64,000 nt of DNA from Pedobacter sp. Leaf41 (GTDB lineage: Bacteria; Bacteroidota; Bacteroidia; Sphingobacteriales; Sphingobacteriaceae): positions 853,319 through 917,318 of the forward strand of contig NZ_LMLE01000001.1 in the NCBI RefSeq assembly GCF_001422545.1, read 5' to 3'. Each line of letters starts with the position of its first letter. The first letter of the stretch is position 1. The translations under genes and the position numbers were made by a program. The notes under the pieces were generated by a model. It had not been told where the DNA came from. It saw only the letters and a list, made by a program, of their open reading frames with translations, and searched no databases. Positions 1 through 9,300 of the stretch are shown in pieces.

Positions 1-324
1 GAAGCAGAATCTACCGGTGACGCCGCTGGAGATTTAAATGCTTTACGTAATGCCCGTATAAACGGCTATGTTAGTGCTACGTTTGCTGATAAGCCAACAC
101 TAATAGCGGCCATTATGGAAGAGCGCTATAAGGAATTAGCGTTCGAAGGTCATCGTTTTTTCGATTTAAAAAGAAGGAATTTGCCTGTTGTTAGACTGGC
201 CGTTGATGCTGCAAATGCTTCAGGGGCAGTTACTTTGCCAACTACTCAGGCGCAATATTCGTTTCCAATTCCGGCAGCAGAAATTTCAGTCAACAAGCAA
301 ACGATTCAAAATCCTAATTATTAG
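1..324 (+). CDS. SusD/RagB family outer-membrane lipoprotein, C-terminal end (5' truncated by window edge)
   Basis: The reading frame is open from base 1 and ends at the TAG at 322-324, so only the last 107 residues are visible. The segment ERYKELAFEGHRFFDLKRRN is the characteristic C-terminal SusD/RagB signature, followed by the short 'FPIPAAEI' and 'NPNY' ending usual for the family. SusD proteins are surface lipoproteins that cap a SusC TonB-dependent transporter and deliver oligomeric substrate to it. The cyanophycinase genes follow 122 bases downstream on the same strand, so this protein probably belongs to their uptake system. The matching SusC would lie upstream of the window. The start cannot be seen. 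Confidence 0.93.
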   Translation, partial: EAESTGDAAGDLNALRNARINGYVSATFADKPTLIAAIMEERYKELAFEGHRFFDLKRRNLPVVRLAVDAANASGAVTLPTTQAQYSFPIPAAEISVNKQTIQNPNY

Positions 325-354
325 GTAAATCATAAGTGAATATCGCATGACTAT

Positions 355-420
355 TGTCACGTTGAGTTTGTCGAAACGCAAATAGAGATATCTGTTAGCT
401 TTCGACAAGCCTTGCGTGAT
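355..420. repeat. REP-like imperfect inverted repeat
   Basis: The gap between the SusD end and the first cyanophycinase contains TCACGTTGAGTTTGTCGAAA and, after a short loop, its imperfect complement CTTTCGACAAGCCTTGCGTGA. The pattern resembles the 'GTTGAG..TGTCGAAA' intergenic palindromes found many times in related genomes. It could form a hairpin between two cotranscribed genes. Family membership is from memory, not from a search. Confidence 0.5.
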
Positions 421-446
421 CATCATTTAACCTAGTAAATTTTAAA

Positions 447-1538
447 ATGAAACAATCTTTTCTAATCATTTTAGTGGCTTGCTGTTTTTCTGTAATGGGC
501 TGCAGTAAAACAACTGAAACTCCAAAACCTCAACCGACAGGTGGTGGTACAGCCATACCGGTGGCTAAACGCCGACCTGCCTCAATCGGTATTGTTGGCG
601 ATAGTTCCAACGTGATAAAATCTACAAATGGTGGAATGGTTTTAATGGGTGGCGGAGCCGACGTTGATGCCGCTTTTAAATGGATGATTGAAAGAAGTGG
701 TGGAGGAGATGTAGTAGTTTTACGTGCTACCGGAACTGATGCTTACAATCCGTATATCAATAGTTTGGGCAGTGTAAATTCCGTTGAAACTTTGTTAATC
801 AACACGAAAGAATTGGCGAATAATGATACAGTGGCTTACATCATCCGCAATGCTGAAATGGTTTTTATTGCCGGTGGCGATCAATCTGACTATATGAGAA
901 ACTGGAAAGGAACAAAAACCGAGCAGGCATTAAATTATCTGTTAAATGACAAAAAGGCACCAGTTGGAGGAACAAGTGCTGGTTGTGCCATTTTGGGTGG
1001 CTTTTACTACAGCGGCGAAACGGGCGGCGTTACTTCTGCACAAGCTTTGGCAAACCCTTATGATGCTAATGTTACACTCTACAACAATGACTTTTTGAAA
1101 GCGCCGTATTTGCAGAATGTAATTACCGACCAACATTACTTAACTCGCGATCGGGAAGGAAGATCTGTCGTGTTTTTAGGTAGGATAAATAAAGATTGGA
1201 AAACGCCAGCCAAATGCATCGCTGCTGATGAGCGTACCGCTGTTTGCATTGATAAGGATGGAATGGCTAAAGTTTTTGGAGATTATTCGTTAACCAGACC
1301 TTACAGTTATGCTTATTTCATTTCTTCTGATGCTGGTAAACAACCCGAGCAAATGGAAGCGTTTAAAAAGGCAATCTGGAGCAATGGTGAAAAAGCGTTG
1401 GCAGTTTATGAAATTGCTGCCTCGGTTAATGGTGGTGGAAGCTTTAATGTTGCTAACTTTAAGGCAAGTGAAGCCACCGGTGGAAAATGGTATTGGTGGT
1501 GGATCGATAACGGAGTTTTAAATAAAAAAGATCAATAA
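447..1538 (+). CDS. Cyanophycinase-like serine peptidase (family S51), lipoprotein
   Basis: The N-terminus is a lipoprotein signal with lipobox VMGC (Cys19), so the enzyme is probably anchored in the envelope. The peptidase S51 nucleophile elbow GGTSAGC lies near Ser177. The other expected active-site elements are TDQH (His230) and ADERTAV (Glu262). At 363 residues it is longer than the usual cyanophycinase (about 270-290), with a linker after the lipobox and a C-terminal extension rich in Gly, Trp and Lys. Cyanophycinases cut multi-arginyl-poly-aspartate into beta-Asp-Arg dipeptides. The isoaspartyl peptidase gene begins 6 bases after its stop, which suits a two-step pathway. The true substrate could be another beta-aspartyl polymer or peptide. 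Confidence 0.87.
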   Translation: MKQSFLIILVACCFSVMGCSKTTETPKPQPTGGGTAIPVAKRRPASIGIVGDSSNVIKSTNGGMVLMGGGADVDAAFKWMIERSGGGDVVVLRATGTDAYNPYINSLGSVNSVETLLINTKELANNDTVAYIIRNAEMVFIAGGDQSDYMRNWKGTKTEQALNYLLNDKKAPVGGTSAGCAILGGFYYSGETGGVTSAQALANPYDANVTLYNNDFLKAPYLQNVITDQHYLTRDREGRSVVFLGRINKDWKTPAKCIAADERTAVCIDKDGMAKVFGDYSLTRPYSYAYFISSDAGKQPEQMEAFKKAIWSNGEKALAVYEIAASVNGGGSFNVANFKASEATGGKWYWWWIDNGVLNKKDQ

Positions 1539-1544
1539 AATAAA

Positions 1545-2570
1545 ATGAGAACATTGAAATTATTTACGGTATTACTATTCTCTGTGTTAGCATTGAATGT
1601 TTCTGCGCAGCAGAAAAAATATGTAATGGTTATTCACGGCGGTGCCGGAACCATTTTAAAAAAAAATATGACCCCTGAAAAAGAAGCTGCTTATATTGCT
1701 GTTTTAACCCAGGCTTTGCAGGCAGGTTATGAAAAAATTAAATCGGGCAAAACCAGTTTAGATGCAGTGGAAGCAACTATTCATGTGATGGAAAACGACC
1801 CACATTTCAACGCTGGTAAAGGTGCGGTTTTCACCCACGATGGTAAAAACGAACTGGACGCCGCCATTATGGATGGTAAAACATTGATGGCAGGAGCGGT
1901 TGCCGGAGTGACCACAGTGAAAAATCCAATTTCTGCAGCAAGAGCGGTGATGGAAAAATCGGAGCATGTGATGATGGTTGGCGCTGGTGCGGATCTATTC
2001 GCAAAAGATGCTGGTTTGGAAATTGTTGATCCGAAATATTACTGGACTAAAGAGCGTTGGGATGGATTACAACAAGCGATAAAAGAAGATTCAACCAAAG
2101 CGGTTTTGGATCATGGGAGTAAAAAATCAGAATTGTTAGGGAGTAAAAATCACGATTACAAATTCGGTACTGTTGGTTGCGTGGCCTTAGATAAAGCAGG
2201 TAATTTGGCTGCCGGTACGTCTACAGGTGGAATGACCAACAAAAAATACGGTCGCGTGGGCGATGCGCCAATTATTGGCTCTGGAACTTATTGCAACAAT
2301 GAAACAGCTGGTGTTTCTTGCACTGGTTGGGGCGAATTTTACATCCGTAATGTAGTAGCCAAAACCATTTCCGATCTAATGGAATACAAAGGTTTGTCTG
2401 TTGCCGTAGCATCTAAAATGGCATTAGATAAAGTTGGTAAAATGGGTGGCGATGGTGGCTTAATTGCATTGGATAAAAAAGGAAATATTGCGATGCCTTT
2501 TAATACTGAAGGCATGTATCGCGGTGCAATTACTGCTGATGGGAAAATTGAAGTAAACATTTATAAATAA
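1545..2570 (+). CDS. Isoaspartyl peptidase / plant-type L-asparaginase (family T2), secreted
   Basis: A signal peptide (residues 1-21, ending VSAQ) precedes the N-terminal motif VIHGGAG typical of T2 Ntn-hydrolases. The autocleavage site is in KFGTVGCVALD, making Thr209 the expected nucleophile of the beta subunit. The downstream GTSTGGMTNKKYGRVGD segment is the family's substrate loop. Such enzymes remove N-terminal beta-linked aspartate from dipeptides and can act on asparagine. The gene sits between two cyanophycinase genes, and its TAA stop shares one base with the next ATG (TAATG at 2568-2572), indicating translational coupling. A role in splitting beta-Asp-Arg released by the neighbours is a reasonable inference. 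Confidence 0.93.
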   Translation: MRTLKLFTVLLFSVLALNVSAQQKKYVMVIHGGAGTILKKNMTPEKEAAYIAVLTQALQAGYEKIKSGKTSLDAVEATIHVMENDPHFNAGKGAVFTHDGKNELDAAIMDGKTLMAGAVAGVTTVKNPISAARAVMEKSEHVMMVGAGADLFAKDAGLEIVDPKYYWTKERWDGLQQAIKEDSTKAVLDHGSKKSELLGSKNHDYKFGTVGCVALDKAGNLAAGTSTGGMTNKKYGRVGDAPIIGSGTYCNNETAGVSCTGWGEFYIRNVVAKTISDLMEYKGLSVAVASKMALDKVGKMGGDGGLIALDKKGNIAMPFNTEGMYRGAITADGKIEVNIYK

Positions 2571-3412
2571 TGAAAAAGTTATTTCTAATATTTGCTTTAG
2601 TTGGCTTTTCCTTAATGCTAAATGCACAAAGTAAAGCTACAAAAGGAAATCTCTTTATCATCGGCGGCGGCAATCGTTCTGATGAATTAATGAAGCAAAT
2701 GCTTAATACTGCCGAATTAAAACCGAGCGATTACATTGTTGTTCTGCCAATGGCCAGTGAAGTTCCTGATGTTGGTTTTGGCACACTTTCCGCTCAGTTG
2801 CAAAAGCTTGATCCCAGAGTAATTAAAAACTTCAATTTCGCAGAGCATGACGTAAATGATAAAAAGTGGACTGATTCCTTATCCAGCGCAAAGCTTATTT
2901 ATATCCTGGGCGGCGATCAAAGCCGTTTTATGAATGTGGTTTTGAATACACCAGTTTACACCGCCATTCATAAAGCTTATCAAAACGGCGCTACTATTGC
3001 CGGAACAAGCGCTGGCGCTGCGGTGATGAGTAAATATATGATTACCGGAAAACAACTTTTAGATACCGTTTACAAAGAAACTTTTAACAAGCTTTGGGAT
3101 AAAAACATTGAATTTTTGCCGGGCATGGGTTTGTTGGAAAATACAATTATTGATCAACATTTCTTAAAAAGAAACCGCTACAACCGTTTAATTTCTGCTC
3201 TTGCGGCCCATCCTGATTTGGTTTGTGTCGGTATCGATGAAAGTACAGCAATTATTGTTCATGGCAATAAAGCCACAGTTGCTGGCGAAAGTCAGGTGGT
3301 TAGATTGGCTAATCCAAAAGAATTAAAAAAAACAGATAAAGGTTTGATGAAATTTAAGCAATCCGAATTTGGAATTTTTACCGCAGGAGATGTAATTGAT
3401 ATTAAACCCTAA
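2570..3412 (+). CDS. Cyanophycinase (peptidase S51), secreted
   Basis: This 280-residue protein has a signal peptide (about residues 1-20, ending LNAQ) and the usual cyanophycinase length. Visible family elements are the start GNLFIIGGG, the nucleophile motif AGTSAGA (Ser148), IIDQHF (His197) and GIDESTA (Glu224), which together form the S51 catalytic set. It lacks a lipobox, unlike its paralogue two genes upstream, so one enzyme may be anchored and the other soluble in the periplasm or outside the cell. Its start overlaps the stop of the isoaspartyl peptidase by one base. A strong hairpin terminator follows the gene. Confidence 0.92.
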   Translation: MKKLFLIFALVGFSLMLNAQSKATKGNLFIIGGGNRSDELMKQMLNTAELKPSDYIVVLPMASEVPDVGFGTLSAQLQKLDPRVIKNFNFAEHDVNDKKWTDSLSSAKLIYILGGDQSRFMNVVLNTPVYTAIHKAYQNGATIAGTSAGAAVMSKYMITGKQLLDTVYKETFNKLWDKNIEFLPGMGLLENTIIDQHFLKRNRYNRLISALAAHPDLVCVGIDESTAIIVHGNKATVAGESQVVRLANPKELKKTDKGLMKFKQSEFGIFTAGDVIDIKP

Positions 3413-3420
3413 CCTCAATT

Positions 3421-3467
3421 AAAAGCACGAAGCAAGCTAAATGATAGAATTGCTTCGTGCTTTTTTT
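3421..3467 (+). terminator. Rho-independent terminator with repeat-like stem
   Basis: The arms AAAAGCACGAAGCAA and TTGCTTCGTGCTTTT are exact complements around a 14-base loop, followed by a T run. It lies just after the cyanophycinase stop and between convergent genes, so it may also serve the M14 peptidase gene on the other strand. The stem shares the core GCACGAAGCAA with the large palindromic repeats at 27776 and 35567. Confidence 0.88.
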
Positions 3468-3522
3468 ATCTAGTCAATTAAAGATTTCTTTCGATTATAT
3501 TGCAATTTTGAAGGTAATCCTA

Positions 3523-4752
3523 TTATTTATTTTCAGTGGCCAGCAATAATTCCATCATTTTCTCGGCTGCAACCTTACCTTTTAGTTTAAGCAAAGTCCG
3601 GGGCGTATCATCTCCAACCTCATAGGTTAATGCTTCTGCATGCAAAACCCTCCCCATCCAGCTTTTAGATACATTACCACCATTTGGAGATGGTTTAATA
3701 TTAGGCTTAAAACCGGGGATACTTTCGCTAAAAGCGTGGAGCCATTTCCGCGTAAAACCCGGTAAATTGGTTTTGTTCTGAGGCTGGTCTTCATTGGTGT
3801 AAAATATATCGTAATAGGTTGAATGGAAATCTATCCCGAAATATACCTTTGCATTTTGCTGCGTAATTTTTTTTAAGAGATAATCTTTAACCGCTCTTGT
3901 TTCCGGTTGTGCAAAGTTTTCCCAATCGCGGTTTAAATCTACACCGGCCACATTATGTCGCCAGTTGCCTTCATCCACACCATCAGGATTAATTACCGGA
4001 ATTAAGAGCAGCTCGAATTTCATTCTGAAGCTCTTTCCCAGTTCAGTATTGGCAGTTACGGTTCTGATAAATTCCTGCATGGCCATATAACCCGTAACCT
4101 CAGGTGGATGCTGCCTGCTCAATACCACAATCAGTTTTTTGCTTTGATTACCAATGTTTATTGCATTAATGGGTTTACCCAAAATACTTTCACCAATTTT
4201 TTGCTTTTTTACCTGAGGAAGCCTGACCAAGCTATCTTCCCAATGATAATTATCCGAAGCACTTAACAGTTCCTGTGCAGCAACCAATATGGTATCGTTG
4301 TTTGCTGATAGTTTAAAAGAGGCTTGCTTTTTATTCTGATTGATTTTGACATCAGCAAGATCTTTCCAGGGCTGATGTTGATAACGGTATTTAGGGTTGT
4401 AGCGATGTGAAGTACCTTTATAATTGAGGTTAACGTAAAGATTTTTTTTCTGTGCCGACCAAACTTTAAAAGCATACCATGGGCTGGGATTGATGGGCTC
4501 GTTTTCGGGAGCAATCTCAATGTTAAAGGTGCTATCGTTTTCCTGTGAAATTGAATTTAGCCTGGCGCCACCAAAGTTATTGGTTAACAGAATCTGATTT
4601 TTATTAAAGCGATAAGTCTTTCTTATTTGGAAATTTGTGGTTGCTTTTGATGCGTGTTCATTAATACTTTGCGTTAAACTTTTAGTTTTACATGCTAATA
4701 TGAATGCTGCGAGGATTACTATAAAAGCCGTTTGATTTTGTAATTTAATCAC
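3523..4752 (-). CDS. M14-family zinc carboxypeptidase, lipoprotein
   Basis: Residues 1-21 form a lipoprotein signal with lipobox ILAC (Cys21). Residues of about 40-165 look like a beta-rich N-terminal domain, as in M14 proteins of the cytosolic-carboxypeptidase type. The catalytic domain shows the zinc site SRQHPPE (His215, Glu218), the substrate-binding segment GNWRHNVAGVDLNRDW (Arg265, Asn274, Arg275), the third zinc ligand FGIDFHS (His310), and the catalytic Glu in ALTYEVG (Glu378). M14 enzymes remove C-terminal residues or side-chain glutamates from peptides. It is the last gene of the fecR-susC-susD-M14 row, so it probably trims imported or surface-bound peptides. Substrate specificity cannot be read from the sequence. 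Confidence 0.9.
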   Translation of the reverse strand: MIKLQNQTAFIVILAAFILACKTKSLTQSINEHASKATTNFQIRKTYRFNKNQILLTNNFGGARLNSISQENDSTFNIEIAPENEPINPSPWYAFKVWSAQKKNLYVNLNYKGTSHRYNPKYRYQHQPWKDLADVKINQNKKQASFKLSANNDTILVAAQELLSASDNYHWEDSLVRLPQVKKQKIGESILGKPINAINIGNQSKKLIVVLSRQHPPEVTGYMAMQEFIRTVTANTELGKSFRMKFELLLIPVINPDGVDEGNWRHNVAGVDLNRDWENFAQPETRAVKDYLLKKITQQNAKVYFGIDFHSTYYDIFYTNEDQPQNKTNLPGFTRKWLHAFSESIPGFKPNIKPSPNGGNVSKSWMGRVLHAEALTYEVGDDTPRTLLKLKGKVAAEKMMELLLATENK

Positions 4753-4820
4753 GATGTGAAAGTTTTAAAATAAGAAACAAGGCTGCCTCACGACAGCCTG
4801 TTCAACGAGAAGAGAAATCT

Positions 4821-6365
4821 TTAAGGGTTTTGATCTTCAGGACCAATGGCCTTGTTTACATCAATTTCATCTTGAGGAATTCTGTATTCCCAAAGGTTAT
4901 TTTGCGATGCCCGAGCTTTAAATAAAGTATTGGCAATATCGGTGTAGGTTACGGTGCTACTTACTCTAGGGTTATCCATTCCGTTCCTGTCCATGTCGGC
5001 ATCTGTACGTTTCAGGTCGTAGAAACGGAAGCCTTCGCCCCACAGTTCAATACGTCTTTGTACCATTATTTCATCGATTAAAGCTGCGCCTGTTTTTGCA
5101 GATAGTACATAATTTGGGTTTCTGTTTACCGCTAGTGGGTATAGTGCAGCAGCTGCAGCAGCATCCTGTCCGCTTCGTGCCAAAGCTTCAGCTTCTATCA
5201 GGTACATTTCGGCAACCCGCATAAAGGGGATATCGCCGGCCCGGCTGGTAACATCCAGAACTTTGAATTTTCTGTGCATGTATTTAATTACCCTTACATT
5301 TGATGCGGCAGCACCCGTTGCGGCATCTATTGCACCAGGGAAATTAACTTTATCTGCAGTGGTACCATCCCACCATAATTTTTTTCGGATATCTGTACTG
5401 GGGATTTTAGCATATAAAAGAGAGTTGATCATCTTGGGCTCGAGCCTGTTCCACGACGAATTAAAATTACCCGATACGTAAGAATAGAAAGAACCAAAGC
5501 TTGGTACCTGATCTGTTAACTGGTTAGCACCCCACATCCATTCCACATTCGAAATCGAAGTAAATCCACCCAGATAATCCGTATTTGTCATTAAAGAGAA
5601 ACCAGTTCTGGCTTCTTTTGAATATTTCACCGCGTTGGCATAATCCTGCATAGTTAGTGCAACCCTTGCTTTAAAGCCTTTGGCGACATTTAAGTTTACA
5701 TGGGTCTTTGCTGATCTGGCTGTTGCGTTTTCTAAAAGAGAAATCGCCTGATTTAAATCTTGATTGATCTGAGTATAAACGGCTTCTACCGATGAACGCG
5801 GTTGATCTACACCCTCCGTTGAGATAATGATTGGAATACCTGCCTGTGTGTTCTGCTTTCCTGCTTCATAACGTTTGCCATAAAGTTGGATCAGGTTAAA
5901 ATGGCACCAGGCCCTAACAGCTAAGCTTTCGCCTTTAATCACAGCTTTTTCATTCGCAGCACCATCAATCTTATCGATGTTTTCGATAATCATATTGGCA
6001 TTACTGTTAATCCGGTAGTATAGTAAATAAGGGAAAGCGGCAAGTGAGCTTGATGCACTTCGGTGATCGATCCATCTTAGTGCGGGCTTAAAATAACTGT
6101 AAGTATTTCCTGACCATACAAAATCTTCGCCCATGGCATCCATATTCAACATCATGGCACCATGTGCATCCTGCGACTGATTTGAAATTTGAAGATACAT
6201 TAAACGATACATCCCGTTTACGGCAAGTTTTGCATTGGCAATAGATTCGAAAGCCGTTGTTTGCGCAACCTGATCAGTTGGGAAGGTTTCCAGAAAATCT
6301 TTTTTACATGAAGTAAACAATGCTATCATAAGCATGATTACTGAAGTGATTTTACAATTTTTCAT
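4821..6365 (-). CDS. SusD/RagB family nutrient-binding lipoprotein
   Basis: The protein has 514 residues, the normal SusD length. The lipobox is FTSC in MLMIALFTSCKKDF, giving a lipidated Cys20. The N-terminal TPR-like helical region and the C-terminal signature RRIELWGEGFRFYDLKRT are both present. The gene starts 9 bases after the susC stop on the same strand and will be cotranslated with it. SusD forms the lid of the SusC channel and confers substrate binding at the cell surface. Since the neighbours are peptidases, the likely ligand is a peptide or poly-amino acid rather than a glycan, but this is inferred from context only. Confidence 0.95.
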   Translation of the reverse strand: MKNCKITSVIMLMIALFTSCKKDFLETFPTDQVAQTTAFESIANAKLAVNGMYRLMYLQISNQSQDAHGAMMLNMDAMGEDFVWSGNTYSYFKPALRWIDHRSASSSLAAFPYLLYYRINSNANMIIENIDKIDGAANEKAVIKGESLAVRAWCHFNLIQLYGKRYEAGKQNTQAGIPIIISTEGVDQPRSSVEAVYTQINQDLNQAISLLENATARSAKTHVNLNVAKGFKARVALTMQDYANAVKYSKEARTGFSLMTNTDYLGGFTSISNVEWMWGANQLTDQVPSFGSFYSYVSGNFNSSWNRLEPKMINSLLYAKIPSTDIRKKLWWDGTTADKVNFPGAIDAATGAAASNVRVIKYMHRKFKVLDVTSRAGDIPFMRVAEMYLIEAEALARSGQDAAAAAALYPLAVNRNPNYVLSAKTGAALIDEIMVQRRIELWGEGFRFYDLKRTDADMDRNGMDNPRVSSTVTYTDIANTLFKARASQNNLWEYRIPQDEIDVNKAIGPEDQNP

Positions 6366-6374
6366 GATGATATT

Positions 6375-9300
6375 TTAAAGCGTTACATTTAAACCTAAAG
6401 AAACAATTCTGTTTGGAGCATAAGTGTAGCTCGAATTTCCGTTGTATGCCTGCGATGGATCAAAGCCTTTCCGGTATGAGCGCATAAATAAATTTTCGCC
6501 GGTTACAAAGATTCTTGCATTGGTAATCGATAGTTTGCGGGAAAATGTTTTTGGTACGGTGTAACTAAAGTTCGCTGCTCTTAAATATAAATAAGAAGCA
6601 TCTACCAACCAGCGATCGCTATCGTACGTTGTAGTTCCAATTGCTCGCCTGGGTACATTTGTTACATCACCTGGTTTTTGCCAACGATCTAAGGCATCAA
6701 CATGTAATGCTCTTCCATAAGTGCCGTTAGACATCAGAGACTGGTAATCGCCATCAAAAGAAACGCCGCCAACCTGATAGATAAATCTGAAATCCAATGC
6801 GAAATTTTTGTATGTAAAGGTATTGTTGATACTGCCATAGAAATCAGGAATAGATGAACCTGCATAATGGTACAAGGCATTGGTACCGCTCGTGGTTACC
6901 ACCGTGCCATCGGGCATGGTCTTGGTAGTCGTTGCTGCCGGCCCGGCCACAAAAAGTTCAGAACCTGTATCAGGATCTATGCCATAATAATCTCTCAGCC
7001 AATAATCATAGCGAGATTGGCCTACCATATATTTCTTGGTGCCATCGATAAACTCATCGTAGGGTAACTTGGAAATCTTATTGGTAAAGGTTGTCCAGTT
7101 AACGCCAACATTCCATTTAAAGCTTTTGGTCTTGATTGGCGTACCATCTAACTGAATCTCTACACCACGATTGTAAAGACTGCCGAAGTTTTGGTTTTGT
7201 GTATTTAACCCCGAAGAGAGGGCAAGTTGTACGTTAAATAAAAGGTTATCGGTATAACGGTTAAAATATTCAACACTACCTGAAATGCGGTTTTTCAAAA
7301 AGCCAAACTCCAGGGCAATATCCATACTATTGGTCGATTCCCATTGGATATCTTCATTTCCAAGTGCCAAAGCTTGCTTGATACCTGCTTCATTACCATT
7401 TTTAAAGCCAGTATCATAAAAAGTTTGATACAGGTAATAACTTCCCAAATCATCAGACCCTACCTGGCCATAAGAGCCACGAAGTTTTAAATTATCAACC
7501 CAGCTAACATTAAAGAATTTTTCTTTATTGATTTGCCATCCAGCACCTACAGACCAAAATTCTCCCCAGCGGTTTACCGGAGAGAATTTTGAAGATCCAT
7601 CTGTACGGTAAGATCCGGAAACAAAATATTTTCCATCATAGTCGTATTGGAACCTTCCGAAATAGGACTCAATCCGGTAGTTATCCTGATAAGAAGTTAA
7701 AGAAAGAATTGTAGCAAAGTTTTTAAGTTCAGTTGATCCTGAAACAATTTGACCGGATGCACTGCCAAAATTATAATCATAACGGCGTTGGTAAGCCTCG
7801 TGGCCAGCCAATACATCAATATTATGGCTTCCGAAAGAACGGTTGTAGTTTAATAACTGGTTAATATTGATTGTTCTGGTTGTTGAGCTAGTGCGGTTAC
7901 TTTTTCCATTGGAGGTCAAACCGTCGCCGATAATAGGGCTATCAAAAACGTTAAATTTGTAGTTGTTTAAGTCCAGACTGAAATTGGTAGTCAGCTTAAA
8001 ATTCTTTAAGAAAGAAATCTCAGCGAATGTACGCCCGCTGATAAAATTACGCTCGGTGTAATTCTCATTGTATTCTGTTTCTGCTAACACGTTTCTGCCA
8101 GGAGCAATAGGGCGGGTGTAACCTTCATCATACACCTGATTTCCTAGCGCATCCAGTAAGTAACTTCCGTCGGCATTATGCTTGTGTACAGCATAAATTG
8201 GTGCAAAAATTAAATCAGTATAAAATGGATCTTCCCAGATTCCGCTCTCTTGATTGCCAACGTTTGTTTTTTGAACTGAACCCGAAAGGTTAATGCCGGT
8301 TTTAATCCATTTTTTTACGTGGGTATTTATATTTACCCTGCCGCTATACCTGTTGAAATCCGTTAATACAGAGTAACCCTCATCTTTTAAATAAGCCAGG
8401 GAACCAAAGAAATCGCTTTTGTTACTCGCTCCGCTATAATTCATATTATATTCGCTGCGTATGCCGGTGCGTCTCAGCTGATTTACCCAGTTTAAGTCTT
8501 CAGGATAGATTAGAGAAGCCGCCGGATTTATCGTTCCATTAGTTAACACTACGTGGTTATCGGCTACAGTAAATGGATTTGAAATTAACGATCCGACGAT
8601 ATTATTTGATGCCTGCGTGTTTGCCGCATCAAGTGTTGCGCCACCGGATACTAAACTATTCCGCATTGATTCCCAAAGTAGCGGGTAATACTGGAAAGCA
8701 TCAACTTTCTCGTAATCAGACAAACCTCTTGAATTTAAACCCTGCGTTGTTTTCAAAGTAAGCTTCGGGGCCACATCCTTCCCTTTTTTTGTAGTAATTA
8801 GAATCACACCATTTGCACCTCTTGAACCATAAAGCGCTGATGCCGATGCATCTTTTAAAACAGAAATATTTTCGATATCATCAGGATTTAAGTTATTCAG
8901 TGCGCCCTCATAAGGTGCGCCATCTACAACATATAATGGATCAGAACCTCCGTTGATGGTACCGAAACCACGAATACGTACGCTCGGGCCAGCGCCAGGC
9001 TGACCGCTTCCCGTAGTGGTTTGAATACCGGGCGCAGCACCAACTAATGCCGTTGCCAGGTTCGAAATTGGCCGGTTTTCCAGTTCTTTCGAATTGATTG
9101 TTGATACGGAGTTGGTCAATGCGCTCTTTCTAACCGTACCATATGCCTGAACAACAACTTCTTCCAGCTGCTTGTTCTCGATGGTTAACTGAACATTTAA
9201 CGTGTTATTGGCGCCAACTATAACTTCTTTCGAGGTATAACCCAGGTATGAAAAAACTAAGGTGGTTTCTCCTGTTGGAAGCGTAATGGTATACTTTCCG

